From assembly GCA_902625215.1 (NCBI GenBank), contig CACOAO010000005.1, positions 54,122 to 118,121 on the forward strand: 64,000 bases of DNA, read 5' to 3'. Every line of letters starts with the position of its first letter. Position 1 is the first letter of the stretch. The position numbers and the translations under genes are program-made. The notes beneath the pieces were generated by a model. The model made no database searches. It worked only from the letters and a program-made list of their open reading frames with translations, and was not told where the DNA came from. This document shows, piece after piece, positions 38,053-47,066 of this stretch. Source of the DNA: an uncultured SAR116 cluster alpha proteobacterium (lineage in GTDB: Bacteria > Pseudomonadota > Alphaproteobacteria > Puniceispirillales > Marisalimonadaceae).

Positions 38053-41000
38053 ATGAATAGTGTAAACACAAATATTAGTGCTCTTAAAGCACAACAAAGT
38101 ATGGTTAAGTTAAATGACGAACTTGACCAGGCCATGGCACGTTTGTCATCTGGTCTTCGCATAAATTCAGCTGCTGACGATGCTGCTGGTAGTGCAATAG
38201 CAAGTAAAATGGAAAGCCAGGTTAGAAGCCTTGGCGTTGCCATTAGAAATTCTTACGATGCAATTTCAATGACACAAACTGCAGAAGGTGCTTTAGGTGA
38301 AGTTGAGAATATGCTTCAGAGAATTCGTGAACTAGCTGTTCAGGCTGGTAACAGTACATTAAGTGACAGTGACAGAGCTATGATCCAATCTGAGGTTTCT
38401 GCTTTAACAGCAGAGATTGACAAGATTTCTAGCAATACTCATTTTAATGGTGTTAATTTGTTAGATGGTTCTAATAATAGTCTTGATTTCCAGATTGGTA
38501 TCAATGCTGTTGACGCCATTTCTGTTAACTTGGAAAAATCTGATACGCTTTCTTTAGGTCTAGCGGGTTCTGTAGGTGTTCAGACATTATCAAGTGAAAG
38601 AATTACCGAGAAGAATTTTAGTCGAGGCTCTAACATTATTGCTGCTGCTGATATTAAAATCAACGGACAAAATGCCTTTGCGACTGACTTTACTTCTGAT
38701 TTAACAGGAACATCAACTAATGAAGCTAAGACAGTTGCTGATGCTATTAACGCTAACTCAGGTGTGCATGGTGCCAATGCTGATGCTTTCAACAATGTTA
38801 CTTCAGACCAAAAAGGTACCTTTAACATGGGTTCTACCTTTACTATCAATGGTGATACTGTTGAGTTGGCAACGTCTTATGCTGGTTTAGTATCTAACAT
38901 TAACCAGTCAGTATCTGGTATTAATGCTGAGCTAAATGGTGATAATACAATAACACTTTCAAACACAACTGGATCAGCTATAGTTATTGCTGGGTCTTCA
39001 GCATCTGATGTTGGATTTACAGCTGGAACATATACTGGTTTTGTAAGTTTAACTAATATTGATGGTTCTGCTGTTAAGATTGAAGCTGGTAGTGAGAAGA
39101 ATGGTTATTCCAATGGTTTAGGTACTATTGCAGATCTTGCTGCTCTCGGTTTTAATGAGATTTCCGATGGTAAGACTATTGAGACAGATACTGTAAGTGG
39201 AACAGCTTTATCTGCTAATGAGATGAAGATTAATGACGTTCTTATTGAATCTTCAGTTAATGGACAAGCTTCAACAATAGCTGATGCTATTAACAATACT
39301 ACTGCAGATCATGGTGTTACAGCAAGTGCTAAAAATGAAGTTACAATAGCTTTGAAGACATCTGCTATACCAGGTACTAACTCAGAGTTTTTTATAAACA
39401 ACGCCAACGTAGATTTATCATCTACAACTGACGTTAACGGTATTGTGTTAGCTATCAATAATGCAAATATAGGTGATGTAAGAGCATCTGCCAACAGCAA
39501 CGGTAATCTTGTATTATCAAGTGCTAGTGGTGCTGACATTCATGTCGACCATGGTGGTGATACAGATTTTATTTTAGCTTATAAAGATGTTAACGGTACT
39601 GTAAGTCAGGCTGGTGTAAAAGGTGGAAGTGCATTAGATGCAGATTCACTTTTTGATAACACTTCAACAGTGAGTGTTCCAGGTGCTTTAACATTGTTAA
39701 CACCAAGTAACTTTAATAGTCAGGTGAGCATTCAATCAGTTGGTACTACTGCTGCTGCTTTAGCTGCAGATACCACATATACAGCAGATACTGCCATAAC
39801 ATTGAGTGGTTCTGGTACTGGTGTATTTGCTACTGGTCTTACAGTTGAGCTTGTGTTTGGTACAGCAACATCTGTTGGTACTAGTTTTACCGTAACAGGT
39901 TTAGATTTAAATGGTAACGCTCAGTCAGAGGTTATTGCAGGACTAATACACTCTTCAAATAATACAGCTACTTCAACTAAGGCTTATAGTCAGATAACTT
40001 CAGTTGTGGCTAATAAATCTTCTGCATCAAGCGCTTCTGTTGCAATCAACTACGTTGAGGGTGAGGCTGATAACAACTTTACTATTGTGGGTAAGGATGT
40101 TTTTGGAAACACTATCACTGAGATTATGAGTGGAACAGGTGGTACATTAATAGCGAAGAGTAAAAACGTTTTTGAGTCAGTGACATCTATTACTGCTTCA
40201 AAAGCAACTACTCAGGGAATTGATATAGGTAACCATTCTGACTTAACTAGTGGAACTGACACAGCATTCGTTCTTGCTGCTCATGACTCATCATCAACTG
40301 GTTCTGTATCATTAGTAGATTCAACTCAAGATTTAGGTGGTGCGTTTATAACCATTGAAGAGACTAAATCATCTGCTGCTAACGGTGCTGATGGTGTGTT
40401 CACCATTACTGGTGTTGACTTGGCGGGTAATGTAAGATCAGAAAGAGTAACTGGTCCTGCAGGTGATGCAACAGTCACATCAACAATTGCTTATGCAAAA
40501 GTAACAGACATAACTGTTTCTACTGCAACAACTACTGATAGTGTTACTTTCGGTACTATCAAGTCTGGTGATAGCTTTACAGCAAGAGGTTCTTTAGCAC
40601 TCTCAAATAATACTGGAGATGCTATTAAGCTTGAAGCTGTTGGTGCTGATACTCAGTTGCTAATGGAAGTAGAAGATGACGGCGGTTTTGCGACAACAGA
40701 GACTGTTTTACAGAAAATAGGTCTTCAAAATCAAAGTCAATCTTTTGAAGTTACAGGCACAAAGTTAGATGTTGGCAGTTTAGCCAATGCTACAGCTTCA
40801 ATACAATTAATTGACAATGCCATCAATAAGGTATCATCATTTAGATCATCTTTTGGTGCTGTTGAAAACAGGATTGATGCTTCAATCAGTAACCTAACCA
40901 CCTTGAAGGTTAATACTGAATCTGCTCAATCTAGAATTGCTGATGCTGATTTTGCTAATGAGACATCAAATCTAACGAAGGCGCAGATCTTATCACAAGC

Positions 41001-41067
41001 TGCAACTTCAATGTTAGCTCAGGCAAATGCATCAAAGCAAAACTTATTATCTCTACTTCAAGGATAA
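38053..41067 (+). CDS. fliC: Giant flagellin 1 (1004 residues)
   Basis: The N-terminal D0/D1 region (NSVNTNISALKAQQSMVKLN, then LDQAMARLSSGLRINSAADD) and C-terminal region (SRIADADFANETSNLTKAQI, then LAQANASKQNLLSLLQG) are standard flagellin. Typical flagellins are 280-500 residues. The large middle has Flagellin_IN-like segments (ADIKINGQNAFATDF, ADAINANSGVHGANADAF) and three copies of the shared module at about residues 610-665, 673-727 and 778-837. It has its own sigma-28 promoter and terminator. Flagellin 2 repeats the gene almost exactly. The exposed part is Ser/Thr/Asn-rich with little Cys or Trp, as expected for a filament subunit. Confidence 0.97.
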   Translation: MNSVNTNISALKAQQSMVKLNDELDQAMARLSSGLRINSAADDAAGSAIASKMESQVRSLGVAIRNSYDAISMTQTAEGALGEVENMLQRIRELAVQAGNSTLSDSDRAMIQSEVSALTAEIDKISSNTHFNGVNLLDGSNNSLDFQIGINAVDAISVNLEKSDTLSLGLAGSVGVQTLSSERITEKNFSRGSNIIAAADIKINGQNAFATDFTSDLTGTSTNEAKTVADAINANSGVHGANADAFNNVTSDQKGTFNMGSTFTINGDTVELATSYAGLVSNINQSVSGINAELNGDNTITLSNTTGSAIVIAGSSASDVGFTAGTYTGFVSLTNIDGSAVKIEAGSEKNGYSNGLGTIADLAALGFNEISDGKTIETDTVSGTALSANEMKINDVLIESSVNGQASTIADAINNTTADHGVTASAKNEVTIALKTSAIPGTNSEFFINNANVDLSSTTDVNGIVLAINNANIGDVRASANSNGNLVLSSASGADIHVDHGGDTDFILAYKDVNGTVSQAGVKGGSALDADSLFDNTSTVSVPGALTLLTPSNFNSQVSIQSVGTTAAALAADTTYTADTAITLSGSGTGVFATGLTVELVFGTATSVGTSFTVTGLDLNGNAQSEVIAGLIHSSNNTATSTKAYSQITSVVANKSSASSASVAINYVEGEADNNFTIVGKDVFGNTITEIMSGTGGTLIAKSKNVFESVTSITASKATTQGIDIGNHSDLTSGTDTAFVLAAHDSSSTGSVSLVDSTQDLGGAFITIEETKSSAANGADGVFTITGVDLAGNVRSERVTGPAGDATVTSTIAYAKVTDITVSTATTTDSVTFGTIKSGDSFTARGSLALSNNTGDAIKLEAVGADTQLLMEVEDDGGFATTETVLQKIGLQNQSQSFEVTGTKLDVGSLANATASIQLIDNAINKVSSFRSSFGAVENRIDASISNLTTLKVNTESAQSRIADADFANETSNLTKAQILSQAATSMLAQANASKQNLLSLLQG

Positions 41068-41117
41068 AATATGTGGAGATACGGGGAAAGGGCCACCCAA
41101 GGGTGGCCTTTTTTTTT
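38056..41117 (+). repeat. 3062-bp direct repeat, copy 1 (flagellin 1 plus terminator)
   Basis: This segment recurs at 41248-44309, offset 3192 bases, from the third base after the start codon through the terminator T-run. By eye I find only five coding changes and one base change before the terminator. Upstream leaders and promoters are not part of the repeat. Confidence 0.95.
41091..41117 (+). terminator. Rho-independent terminator of flagellin 1
   Basis: Stem GGCCACCC / GGGTGGCC around AA, followed by nine T. It is 24 bases after the stop and identical to that of flagellin 2. Confidence 0.95.
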
Positions 41118-41173
41118 ATAATTTAAAAAGAAGCAAAAAACATGCCAATTTTTAAAATTTCATTGAAATTTCC

Positions 41174-41199
41174 TAAACATTTATTTTGCTGGTCGTAAT
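41174..41199 (+). promoter_or_regulatory. Sigma-28 promoter of flagellin 2
   Basis: TAAACATT, 10 bases, then GTCGTAAT, 43 bases before the ATG. It lies in the 174-base gap between the terminator of flagellin 1 and flagellin 2, so each giant flagellin is its own unit. Confidence 0.8.
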
Positions 41200-41241
41200 C
41201 ATATTTAAGAAATTACTATTAACATCATTATGGAGTAATAA

Positions 41242-44200
41242 ATGAGCAATAGTGTAAACACAAATATTGGTGCTCTTAAAGCACAACAAAGTATGGTTAA
41301 GTTAAATGACGAACTTGACCAGGCCATGGCACGTTTGTCATCTGGTCTTCGCATAAATTCAGCTGCTGACGATGCTGCTGGTAGTGCAATAGCAACTAAA
41401 ATGGAAAGCCAGGTTAGAAGCCTTGGCGTTGCCATTAGAAATTCTTACGATGCAATTTCAATGACACAAACTGTAGAAGGTGCTTTAGGTGAAGTTGAGA
41501 ATATGCTTCAGAGAATTCGTGAACTAGCTGTTCAGGCTGGTAACAGTACATTAAGTGACAGTGACAGAGCTATGATCCAATCTGAGGTTTCTGCTTTAAC
41601 AGCAGAGATTGACAAGATTTCTAGCAATACTCATTTTAATGGTGTTAATTTGTTAGATGGTTCTAATAATAGTCTTGATTTCCAGATTGGTATCAATGCT
41701 GTTGACGCCATTTCTGTTAACTTGGAAAAATCTGATACGCTTTCTTTAGGTCTAGCGGGTTCTGTAGGTGTTCAGACATTATCAAGTGAAAGAATTACCG
41801 AGAAGAATTTTAGTCGAGGCTCTAACATTATTGCTGCTGCTGATATTAAAATCAACGGACAAAATGCCTTTGCGACTGACTTTACTTCTGATTTAACAGG
41901 AACATCAACTAATGAAGCTAAGACAGTTGCTGATGCTATTAACGCTAACTCAGGTGTGCATGGTGCCAATGCTGATGCTTTCAACAATGTTACTTCAGAC
42001 CAAAAAGGTACCTTTAACATGGGTTCTACCTTTACTATCAATGGTGATACTGTTGAGTTGGCAACGTCTTATGCTGGTTTAGTATCTAACATTAACCAGT
42101 CAGTATCTGGTATTAATGCTGAGCTAAATGGTGATAATACAATAACACTTTCAAACACAACTGGATCAGCTATAGTTATTGCTGGGTCTTCAGCATCTGA
42201 TGTTGGATTTACAGCTGGAACATATACTGGTTTTGTAAGTTTAACTAATATTGATGGTTCTGCTGTTAAGATTGAAGCTGGTAGTGAGAAGAATGGTTAT
42301 TCCAATGGTTTAGGTACTATTGCAGATCTTGCTGCTCTCGGTTTTAATGAGATTTCCGATGGTAAGACTATTGAGACAGATACTGTAAGTGGAACAGCTT
42401 TATCTGCTAATGAGATGAAGATTAATGACGTTCTTATTGAATCTTCAGTTAATGGACAAGCTTCAACAATAGCTGATGCTATTAACAATACTACTGCAGA
42501 TCATGGTGTTACAGCAAGTGCTAAAAATGAAGTTACAATAGCTTTGAAGACATCTGCTATACCAGGTACTAACTCAGAGTTTTTTATAAACAACGCCAAC
42601 GTAGATTTATCATCTACAACTGACGTTAACGGTATTGTGTTAGCTATCAATAATGCAAATATAGGTGATGTAAGAGCATCTGCCAACAGCAACGGTAATC
42701 TTGTATTATCAAGTGCTAGTGGTGCTGACATTCATGTCGACCATGGTGGTGATACAGATTTTATTTTAGCTTATAAAGATGTTAACGGTACTGTAAGTCA
42801 GGCTGGTGTAAAAGGTGGAAGTGCATTAGATGCAGATTCACTTTTTGATAACACTTCAACAGTGAGTGTTCCAGGTGCTTTAACATTGTTAACACCAAGT
42901 AACTTTAATAGTCAGGTGAGCATTCAATCAGTTGGTACTACTGCTGCTGCTTTAGCTGCAGATACCACATATACAGCAGATACTGCCATAACATTGAGTG
43001 GTTCTGGTACTGGTGTATTTGCTACTGGTCTTACAGTTGAGCTTGTGTTTGGTACAGCAACATCTGTTGGTACTAGTTTTACCGTAACAGGTTTAGATTT
43101 AAATGGTAACGCTCAGTCAGAGGTTATTGCAGGACTAATACACTCTTCAAATAATACAGCTACTTCAACTAAGGCTTATAGTCAGATAACTTCAGTTGTG
43201 GCTAATAAATCTTCTGCATCAAGCGCTTCTGTTGCAATCAACTACGTTGAGGGTGAGGCTGATAACAACTTTACTATTGTGGGTAAGGATGTTTTTGGAA
43301 ACACTATCACTGAGATTATGAGTGGAACAGGTGGTACATTAATAGCGAAGAGTAAAAACGTTTTTGAGTCAGTGACATCTATTACTGCTTCAAAAGCAAC
43401 TACTCAGGGAATTGATATAGGTAACCATTCTGACTTAACTAGTGGAACTGACACAGCATTCGTTCTTGCTGCTCATGACTCATCATCAACTGGTTCTGTA
43501 TCATTAGTAGATTCAACTCAAGATTTAGGTGGTGCGTTTATAACCATTGAAGAGACTAAATCATCTGCTGCTAACGGTGCTGATGGTGTGTTCACCATTA
43601 CTGGTGTTGACTTGGCGGGTAATGTAAGATCAGAAAGAGTAACTGGTCCTGCAGGTGATGCAACAGTCACATCAACAATTGCTTATGCAAAAGTAACAGA
43701 CATAACTGTTTCTACTGCAACAACTACTGATAGTGTTACTTTCGGTACTATCAAGTCTGGTGATAGCTTTACAGCAAGAGGTTCTTTAGCACTCTCAAAT
43801 AATACTGGAGATGCTATTAAGCTTGAAGCTGTTGGTGCTGATACTCAGTTGCTAATGGAAGTAGAAGATGACGGCGGTTTTGCGACAACAGAGACTGTTT
43901 TACAGAAAATAGGTCTTCAAAATCAAAGTCAATCTTTTGAAGTTACAGGCACAAAGTTAGATGTTGGCAGTTTAGCCAATGCTACAGCTTCAATACAATT
44001 AATTGACAATGCCATCAATAAGGTATCAACATTTAGATCATCTTTTGGTGCTGTTGAAAACAGGATTGATGCTTCAATCAGTAACCTAACCACCTTGAAG
44101 GTTAATACTGAATCTGCTCAATCTAGAATTGCTGATGCTGATTTTGCTAATGAGACATCAAATCTAACGAAGGCGCAGATCTTATCACAAGCTGCAACTT

Positions 44201-44259
44201 CAATGTTAGCTCAGGCAAATGCATCAAAGCAAAACTTATTAGCTCTACTTCAAGGATAA
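41242..44259 (+). CDS. fliC: Giant flagellin 2 (1005 residues), near-identical to flagellin 1
   Basis: The protein matches flagellin 1 except for one extra Ser at position 2 and five substitutions (in flagellin 1 numbering): S9G, S51T, A77V, S929T, S1000A. All five lie in the D0/D1 ends; about 850 central residues look identical, and I saw no silent change. A GGAG site precedes the ATG, and it has its own sigma-28 promoter and terminator. It would be co-expressed with flagellin 1. The pattern suggests a recent tandem duplication or ongoing gene conversion. A single-copy sequence being misassembled as two is unlikely given the distinct leaders. Confidence 0.97.
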   Translation: MSNSVNTNIGALKAQQSMVKLNDELDQAMARLSSGLRINSAADDAAGSAIATKMESQVRSLGVAIRNSYDAISMTQTVEGALGEVENMLQRIRELAVQAGNSTLSDSDRAMIQSEVSALTAEIDKISSNTHFNGVNLLDGSNNSLDFQIGINAVDAISVNLEKSDTLSLGLAGSVGVQTLSSERITEKNFSRGSNIIAAADIKINGQNAFATDFTSDLTGTSTNEAKTVADAINANSGVHGANADAFNNVTSDQKGTFNMGSTFTINGDTVELATSYAGLVSNINQSVSGINAELNGDNTITLSNTTGSAIVIAGSSASDVGFTAGTYTGFVSLTNIDGSAVKIEAGSEKNGYSNGLGTIADLAALGFNEISDGKTIETDTVSGTALSANEMKINDVLIESSVNGQASTIADAINNTTADHGVTASAKNEVTIALKTSAIPGTNSEFFINNANVDLSSTTDVNGIVLAINNANIGDVRASANSNGNLVLSSASGADIHVDHGGDTDFILAYKDVNGTVSQAGVKGGSALDADSLFDNTSTVSVPGALTLLTPSNFNSQVSIQSVGTTAAALAADTTYTADTAITLSGSGTGVFATGLTVELVFGTATSVGTSFTVTGLDLNGNAQSEVIAGLIHSSNNTATSTKAYSQITSVVANKSSASSASVAINYVEGEADNNFTIVGKDVFGNTITEIMSGTGGTLIAKSKNVFESVTSITASKATTQGIDIGNHSDLTSGTDTAFVLAAHDSSSTGSVSLVDSTQDLGGAFITIEETKSSAANGADGVFTITGVDLAGNVRSERVTGPAGDATVTSTIAYAKVTDITVSTATTTDSVTFGTIKSGDSFTARGSLALSNNTGDAIKLEAVGADTQLLMEVEDDGGFATTETVLQKIGLQNQSQSFEVTGTKLDVGSLANATASIQLIDNAINKVSTFRSSFGAVENRIDASISNLTTLKVNTESAQSRIADADFANETSNLTKAQILSQAATSMLAQANASKQNLLALLQG

Positions 44260-44309
44260 AATATGTGGAGATAAGGGGAAAGGGCCACCCAAGGGTGGCC
44301 TTTTTTTTT
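41248..44309 (+). repeat. 3062-bp direct repeat, copy 2 (flagellin 2 plus terminator)
   Basis: Second copy of 38056-41117. Recombination between copies would delete one flagellin and keep a single functional gene. Confidence 0.95.
44283..44309 (+). terminator. Rho-independent terminator of flagellin 2
   Basis: Same GGCCACCC / GGGTGGCC stem and nine T as in copy 1. It ends 8 bases before the stop of the convergent flagellin 3. Confidence 0.95.
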
Positions 44310-44317
44310 GGAGGAAA

Positions 44318-46570
44318 TTACTGTTGTAATAATTGTAAAACGTTTTGTTGTGCTTTACCTGCTTGTGCAATCATTGCCATTGCAGATTGTTGTAATATTT
44401 GTGCTCTAGTTAATCTAGCTGACTCTTTAGCAAAGTCTGCATCTTCAATTCTTCCTCTAGAAGCATTTGTATTCAAGGCCACGTTAGATAAATTATTAAT
44501 CGCCTTTTCCATTCTGCTCATAAGAGCACCTAACTTTGCTCTTTCTTTATGAATTCTATCAAGTGATCTGTCTAACACACGTAAAGCGTCAATAGATGAC
44601 TGTCTTGTCTTAACATTTACGCCTGATAATTTATCTAAGGATGCTGCTCCAGGTGATGCTTCAAATAATCCTTTACCGTCTTCACCAACAATCGTGAAAC
44701 TGTTGCTAGAGGACATCTCAAGTTGTCCGGTAACAATGACAGAATCCGCTGCTTTTAATCCAATATCAATTGATGCAGCTGTATCACCGGATACTACAAC
44801 TGTGTGTATTTCTGTAAAAATTCTTCTGCCTGTAACTGTTTTACCTACTGCTGGCCCAGTTATTACTTCAGATAGTGATGTACCATCCATTCCAACACCA
44901 GTTACTGTAATTGTTTTATCACTTTCGTCACCGGTAGAGCTTGTAACGGTAACAAGCGCTGCTTGCTTGGCAATTGTATTCAAAACTCCTACACTAACAG
45001 AAGCAGTTGCGTGTTCTCTAGAAGGTACTACAGATGTAACTGTACCAAAGACTTTAGTAGATACTTTAGTTTCAGCAGACCCAGAGTTAAATACTGGAAT
45101 TGTTTCTTCTTGGGCATTACCATGTACATCAGTTCCAACTATCTTAAAAGTTGTATCAGCTTGGCCACTAGTTGTTGTATCAGCACTGGAGGTTATTGTT
45201 ATAAAAGAATTAAGAACAGTAGCAGAATTAGCAATAGTCATGGACCCAGTACCATTAATACCTTCCTCAGTTTGTCTAATTCTTTGGGCTGCAACAACTG
45301 ATGTTGTGCTGGTTGTATGTTTGCGAGGACCTGTTGCTTCGAAAGCTGAACCAGTAAGACTTCCAATAGTTGTTGCGCCACTGGTATCAATTGTAATTAT
45401 ACCATTCTGATCAGTTGTAGTAACATTTGTGTCACCTAAAGATACCGCATCTCCAGCTACAACCTCATCATTATCTAAGCTTGTTACTAATAAAGTTCGT
45501 TGAGCTCCGTCAGTAACAGTATCACCAGCAAAATTTACGTCACCTAGTTTAATATCATAACCTTCGTTTTGAACCATTATTATAGATGATTTATCTGTAG
45601 ATAAAGTTGCTGTTACACCTGTAGTAGTTGTATAATTATTAATTGAATCTCTAAGTTCAGATAATACGGAACTTCCTTCACTGTTATTTAAAGTAACACT
45701 TGCAGCAATAGTAACTGCTGTAGTATTTTTTCCTTGAATGCTAAAAGAAACACTTGTTTGACCATTAAATAGAGCATCTAAAGTCTTTGCCTGAATTTTA
45801 AGTTGGGTAGACGCTATAGCTGTAACTCCAGTGGAATCAAAAACAGCGTTAACCGAAGTTGCTATATCTCTGACATTCGAACCTTCAGCAGCACTAACAG
45901 ATGAACTTCCCAAAATACCGTGAATTGTAAATGCCTCTGCTTGTACTAAATTGGTTTCTGATGTATCTGCTACAGCATAAGCATTTAATGCTAAATTATC
46001 ATTGTCAACTGGACCACCAGTATCATCAGTGGTTTCAGTACCTTGTGATTTTGCCTTATAAGCTCCCAAACTATCTAATCTCATAGAAGATATTGATAAT
46101 TGTGCAAATTCTCGCTCGTGTGTTCCAATCTGAAAACGTCTATCTGCAAAAGAACCATCTAAAACTGCTATTTCATTAAAAGTAGTATCTCTTGTTACAC
46201 GATCTAATTCAGCCAACATCTGAACAACTTCTGCATCTAAATAAGAACGTTCTTCCGCATTCATAACATCTGAAGCTGATTGTATAGCTAATTCTCTAAT
46301 TCTTTGAATAATAGCAGATGATTCATCTAAAGCTCCTTCAGTTACCTGAGCCATTGATATAACGTCAGCTGCGTTTCTTACTGATTGTTCTAACCCCTTA
46401 ATCTGAGCAGTCATTCTATCTGCTATAGCTGCACCAGCTGCGTCATCACCTGCGTGATTTATACGCTTGCCCGATGACAACCGTTCCATAGCCGTTGTCA
46501 TTTCGCGCTCTGTGTTAGTCATTTTATTTAATGCAAACTGAGCTGCAGTATTAGAATTTACTGTTGGCAT
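44318..46570 (-). CDS. fliC: Flagellin 3 (750 residues), sigma-54 controlled
   Basis: The N-terminus is PTVNSNTAAQFALNKMTNTE, then LSSGKRINHAGDDAAGAAIA; the end is RIEDADFAKESARLTRAQIL with a terminal LLQQ. This is a distinct flagellin, not a copy of flagellins 1 and 2. The middle has two copies of the shared module (TFKIVGTDVHGNAQEETIPV; TITVTGVGMDGTSLSEVITG). I use the ATG at 46570: it has GGAG 9 bases upstream, and a longer frame would overlap the promoter. It depends on a sigma-54, not sigma-28, promoter, like FlaA of Vibrio cholerae, the essential flagellin there. It is convergent with flagellin 2. Confidence 0.96.
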   Translation of the reverse strand: MPTVNSNTAAQFALNKMTNTEREMTTAMERLSSGKRINHAGDDAAGAAIADRMTAQIKGLEQSVRNAADVISMAQVTEGALDESSAIIQRIRELAIQSASDVMNAEERSYLDAEVVQMLAELDRVTRDTTFNEIAVLDGSFADRRFQIGTHEREFAQLSISSMRLDSLGAYKAKSQGTETTDDTGGPVDNDNLALNAYAVADTSETNLVQAEAFTIHGILGSSSVSAAEGSNVRDIATSVNAVFDSTGVTAIASTQLKIQAKTLDALFNGQTSVSFSIQGKNTTAVTIAASVTLNNSEGSSVLSELRDSINNYTTTTGVTATLSTDKSSIIMVQNEGYDIKLGDVNFAGDTVTDGAQRTLLVTSLDNDEVVAGDAVSLGDTNVTTTDQNGIITIDTSGATTIGSLTGSAFEATGPRKHTTSTTSVVAAQRIRQTEEGINGTGSMTIANSATVLNSFITITSSADTTTSGQADTTFKIVGTDVHGNAQEETIPVFNSGSAETKVSTKVFGTVTSVVPSREHATASVSVGVLNTIAKQAALVTVTSSTGDESDKTITVTGVGMDGTSLSEVITGPAVGKTVTGRRIFTEIHTVVVSGDTAASIDIGLKAADSVIVTGQLEMSSSNSFTIVGEDGKGLFEASPGAASLDKLSGVNVKTRQSSIDALRVLDRSLDRIHKERAKLGALMSRMEKAINNLSNVALNTNASRGRIEDADFAKESARLTRAQILQQSAMAMIAQAGKAQQNVLQLLQQ

Positions 46571-46603
46571 TTCAATCTCCAAATAATTTTCGTAGGAAAA
46601 CAC

Positions 46604-46619
46604 TGCAATTGTTATGCCA
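46604..46619 (-). promoter_or_regulatory. Sigma-54 promoter of flagellin 3
   Basis: On the minus strand TGGCAT-AACAA-TTGCA, exact spacing, 34 bases before the ATG at 46570. I see no GTCGT sigma-28 element here. Confidence 0.9.
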
Positions 46620-46637
46620 AAATTTAGATAATTTTAT

Positions 46638-46994
46638 CTATGCGTATTTTTCAACTGACTTTTTTATATGAGAAAGGTCTTTTGGAATTGCACTTATCAT
46701 ATTATATCGAGTTACAATCTCATTATGAAAATATGACGGAGATAATGATGCTCTAGATCTTACGAAGCTCTCTGTTAGTGATCCATTACTAGCAGTTTGA
46801 TTGTTTACATATACATGTCTAATAAAATTGGGGGGCGTATTATTTAAAGGTCTTTTAGTAACACTAGTTTCATTAACCATTCTATCATTAGTTGGCATAC
46901 TGTTTGCAGATAAACTTGCACTTTCATCTTTTAATGGTCTAGAAGCATATATTCCATTAATAGCATATGGATTTTGTGTATTATGAACAATCAT
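46638..46994 (-). CDS. Hypothetical protein between flagellin 3 and fliS
   Basis: This 118-residue frame has no domain I recognise. It is rich in Asn and Ser with short basic patches and looks poorly ordered (SLSANSMPTNDRMVNETS; NNTPPNFIRHVYVNNQTASN). No clear ribosome site precedes the ATG; an inverted repeat starts exactly at the ATG. Its end lies 19 bases before the flagellin 3 promoter. It may be a small regulator or secreted flagellar protein, or not be translated. Confidence 0.5.
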   Translation of the reverse strand: MIVHNTQNPYAINGIYASRPLKDESASLSANSMPTNDRMVNETSVTKRPLNNTPPNFIRHVYVNNQTASNGSLTESFVRSRASLSPSYFHNEIVTRYNMISAIPKDLSHIKKSVEKYA

Positions 46995-47040
46995 GGTGTC
47001 AATAGAACATAAAAATTATTAAAAATCAAATTTTGACACC
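46995..47040. repeat. Inverted repeat GGTGTCAA / TTGACACC between the unknown gene and fliS
   Basis: Perfect 8-base arms at 46995-47002 and 47033-47040 frame a 30-base AT-rich loop. It abuts the minus-strand ATG and is 26 bases before fliS. The symmetry in this divergent gap suggests an operator or stem. Confidence 0.5.
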
Positions 47041-47066
47041 TACAAAATTATAGTTGAATTATTATT

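Noticed and set aside
38580..42731. Identical minus-strand frames inside both giant flagellins (38580-38849 with 41772-42041 and similar pairs)
   Set aside because: They are antisense shadows of a repeated coding region; their identity follows from the flagellin repeat, and they lack ribosome sites.
38053..44309. The twin flagellins as an assembly artefact
   Set aside because: The leaders and promoters differ, and base differences fall at both ends of the gene, so two real copies are more likely. Long reads would settle it.
44265..45410. Plus-strand frames at 44265-44552 and 44694-45410
   Set aside because: They lie inside flagellin 3 on the other strand; composition (Val/Thr/Pro runs) is that of a reversed flagellin frame.
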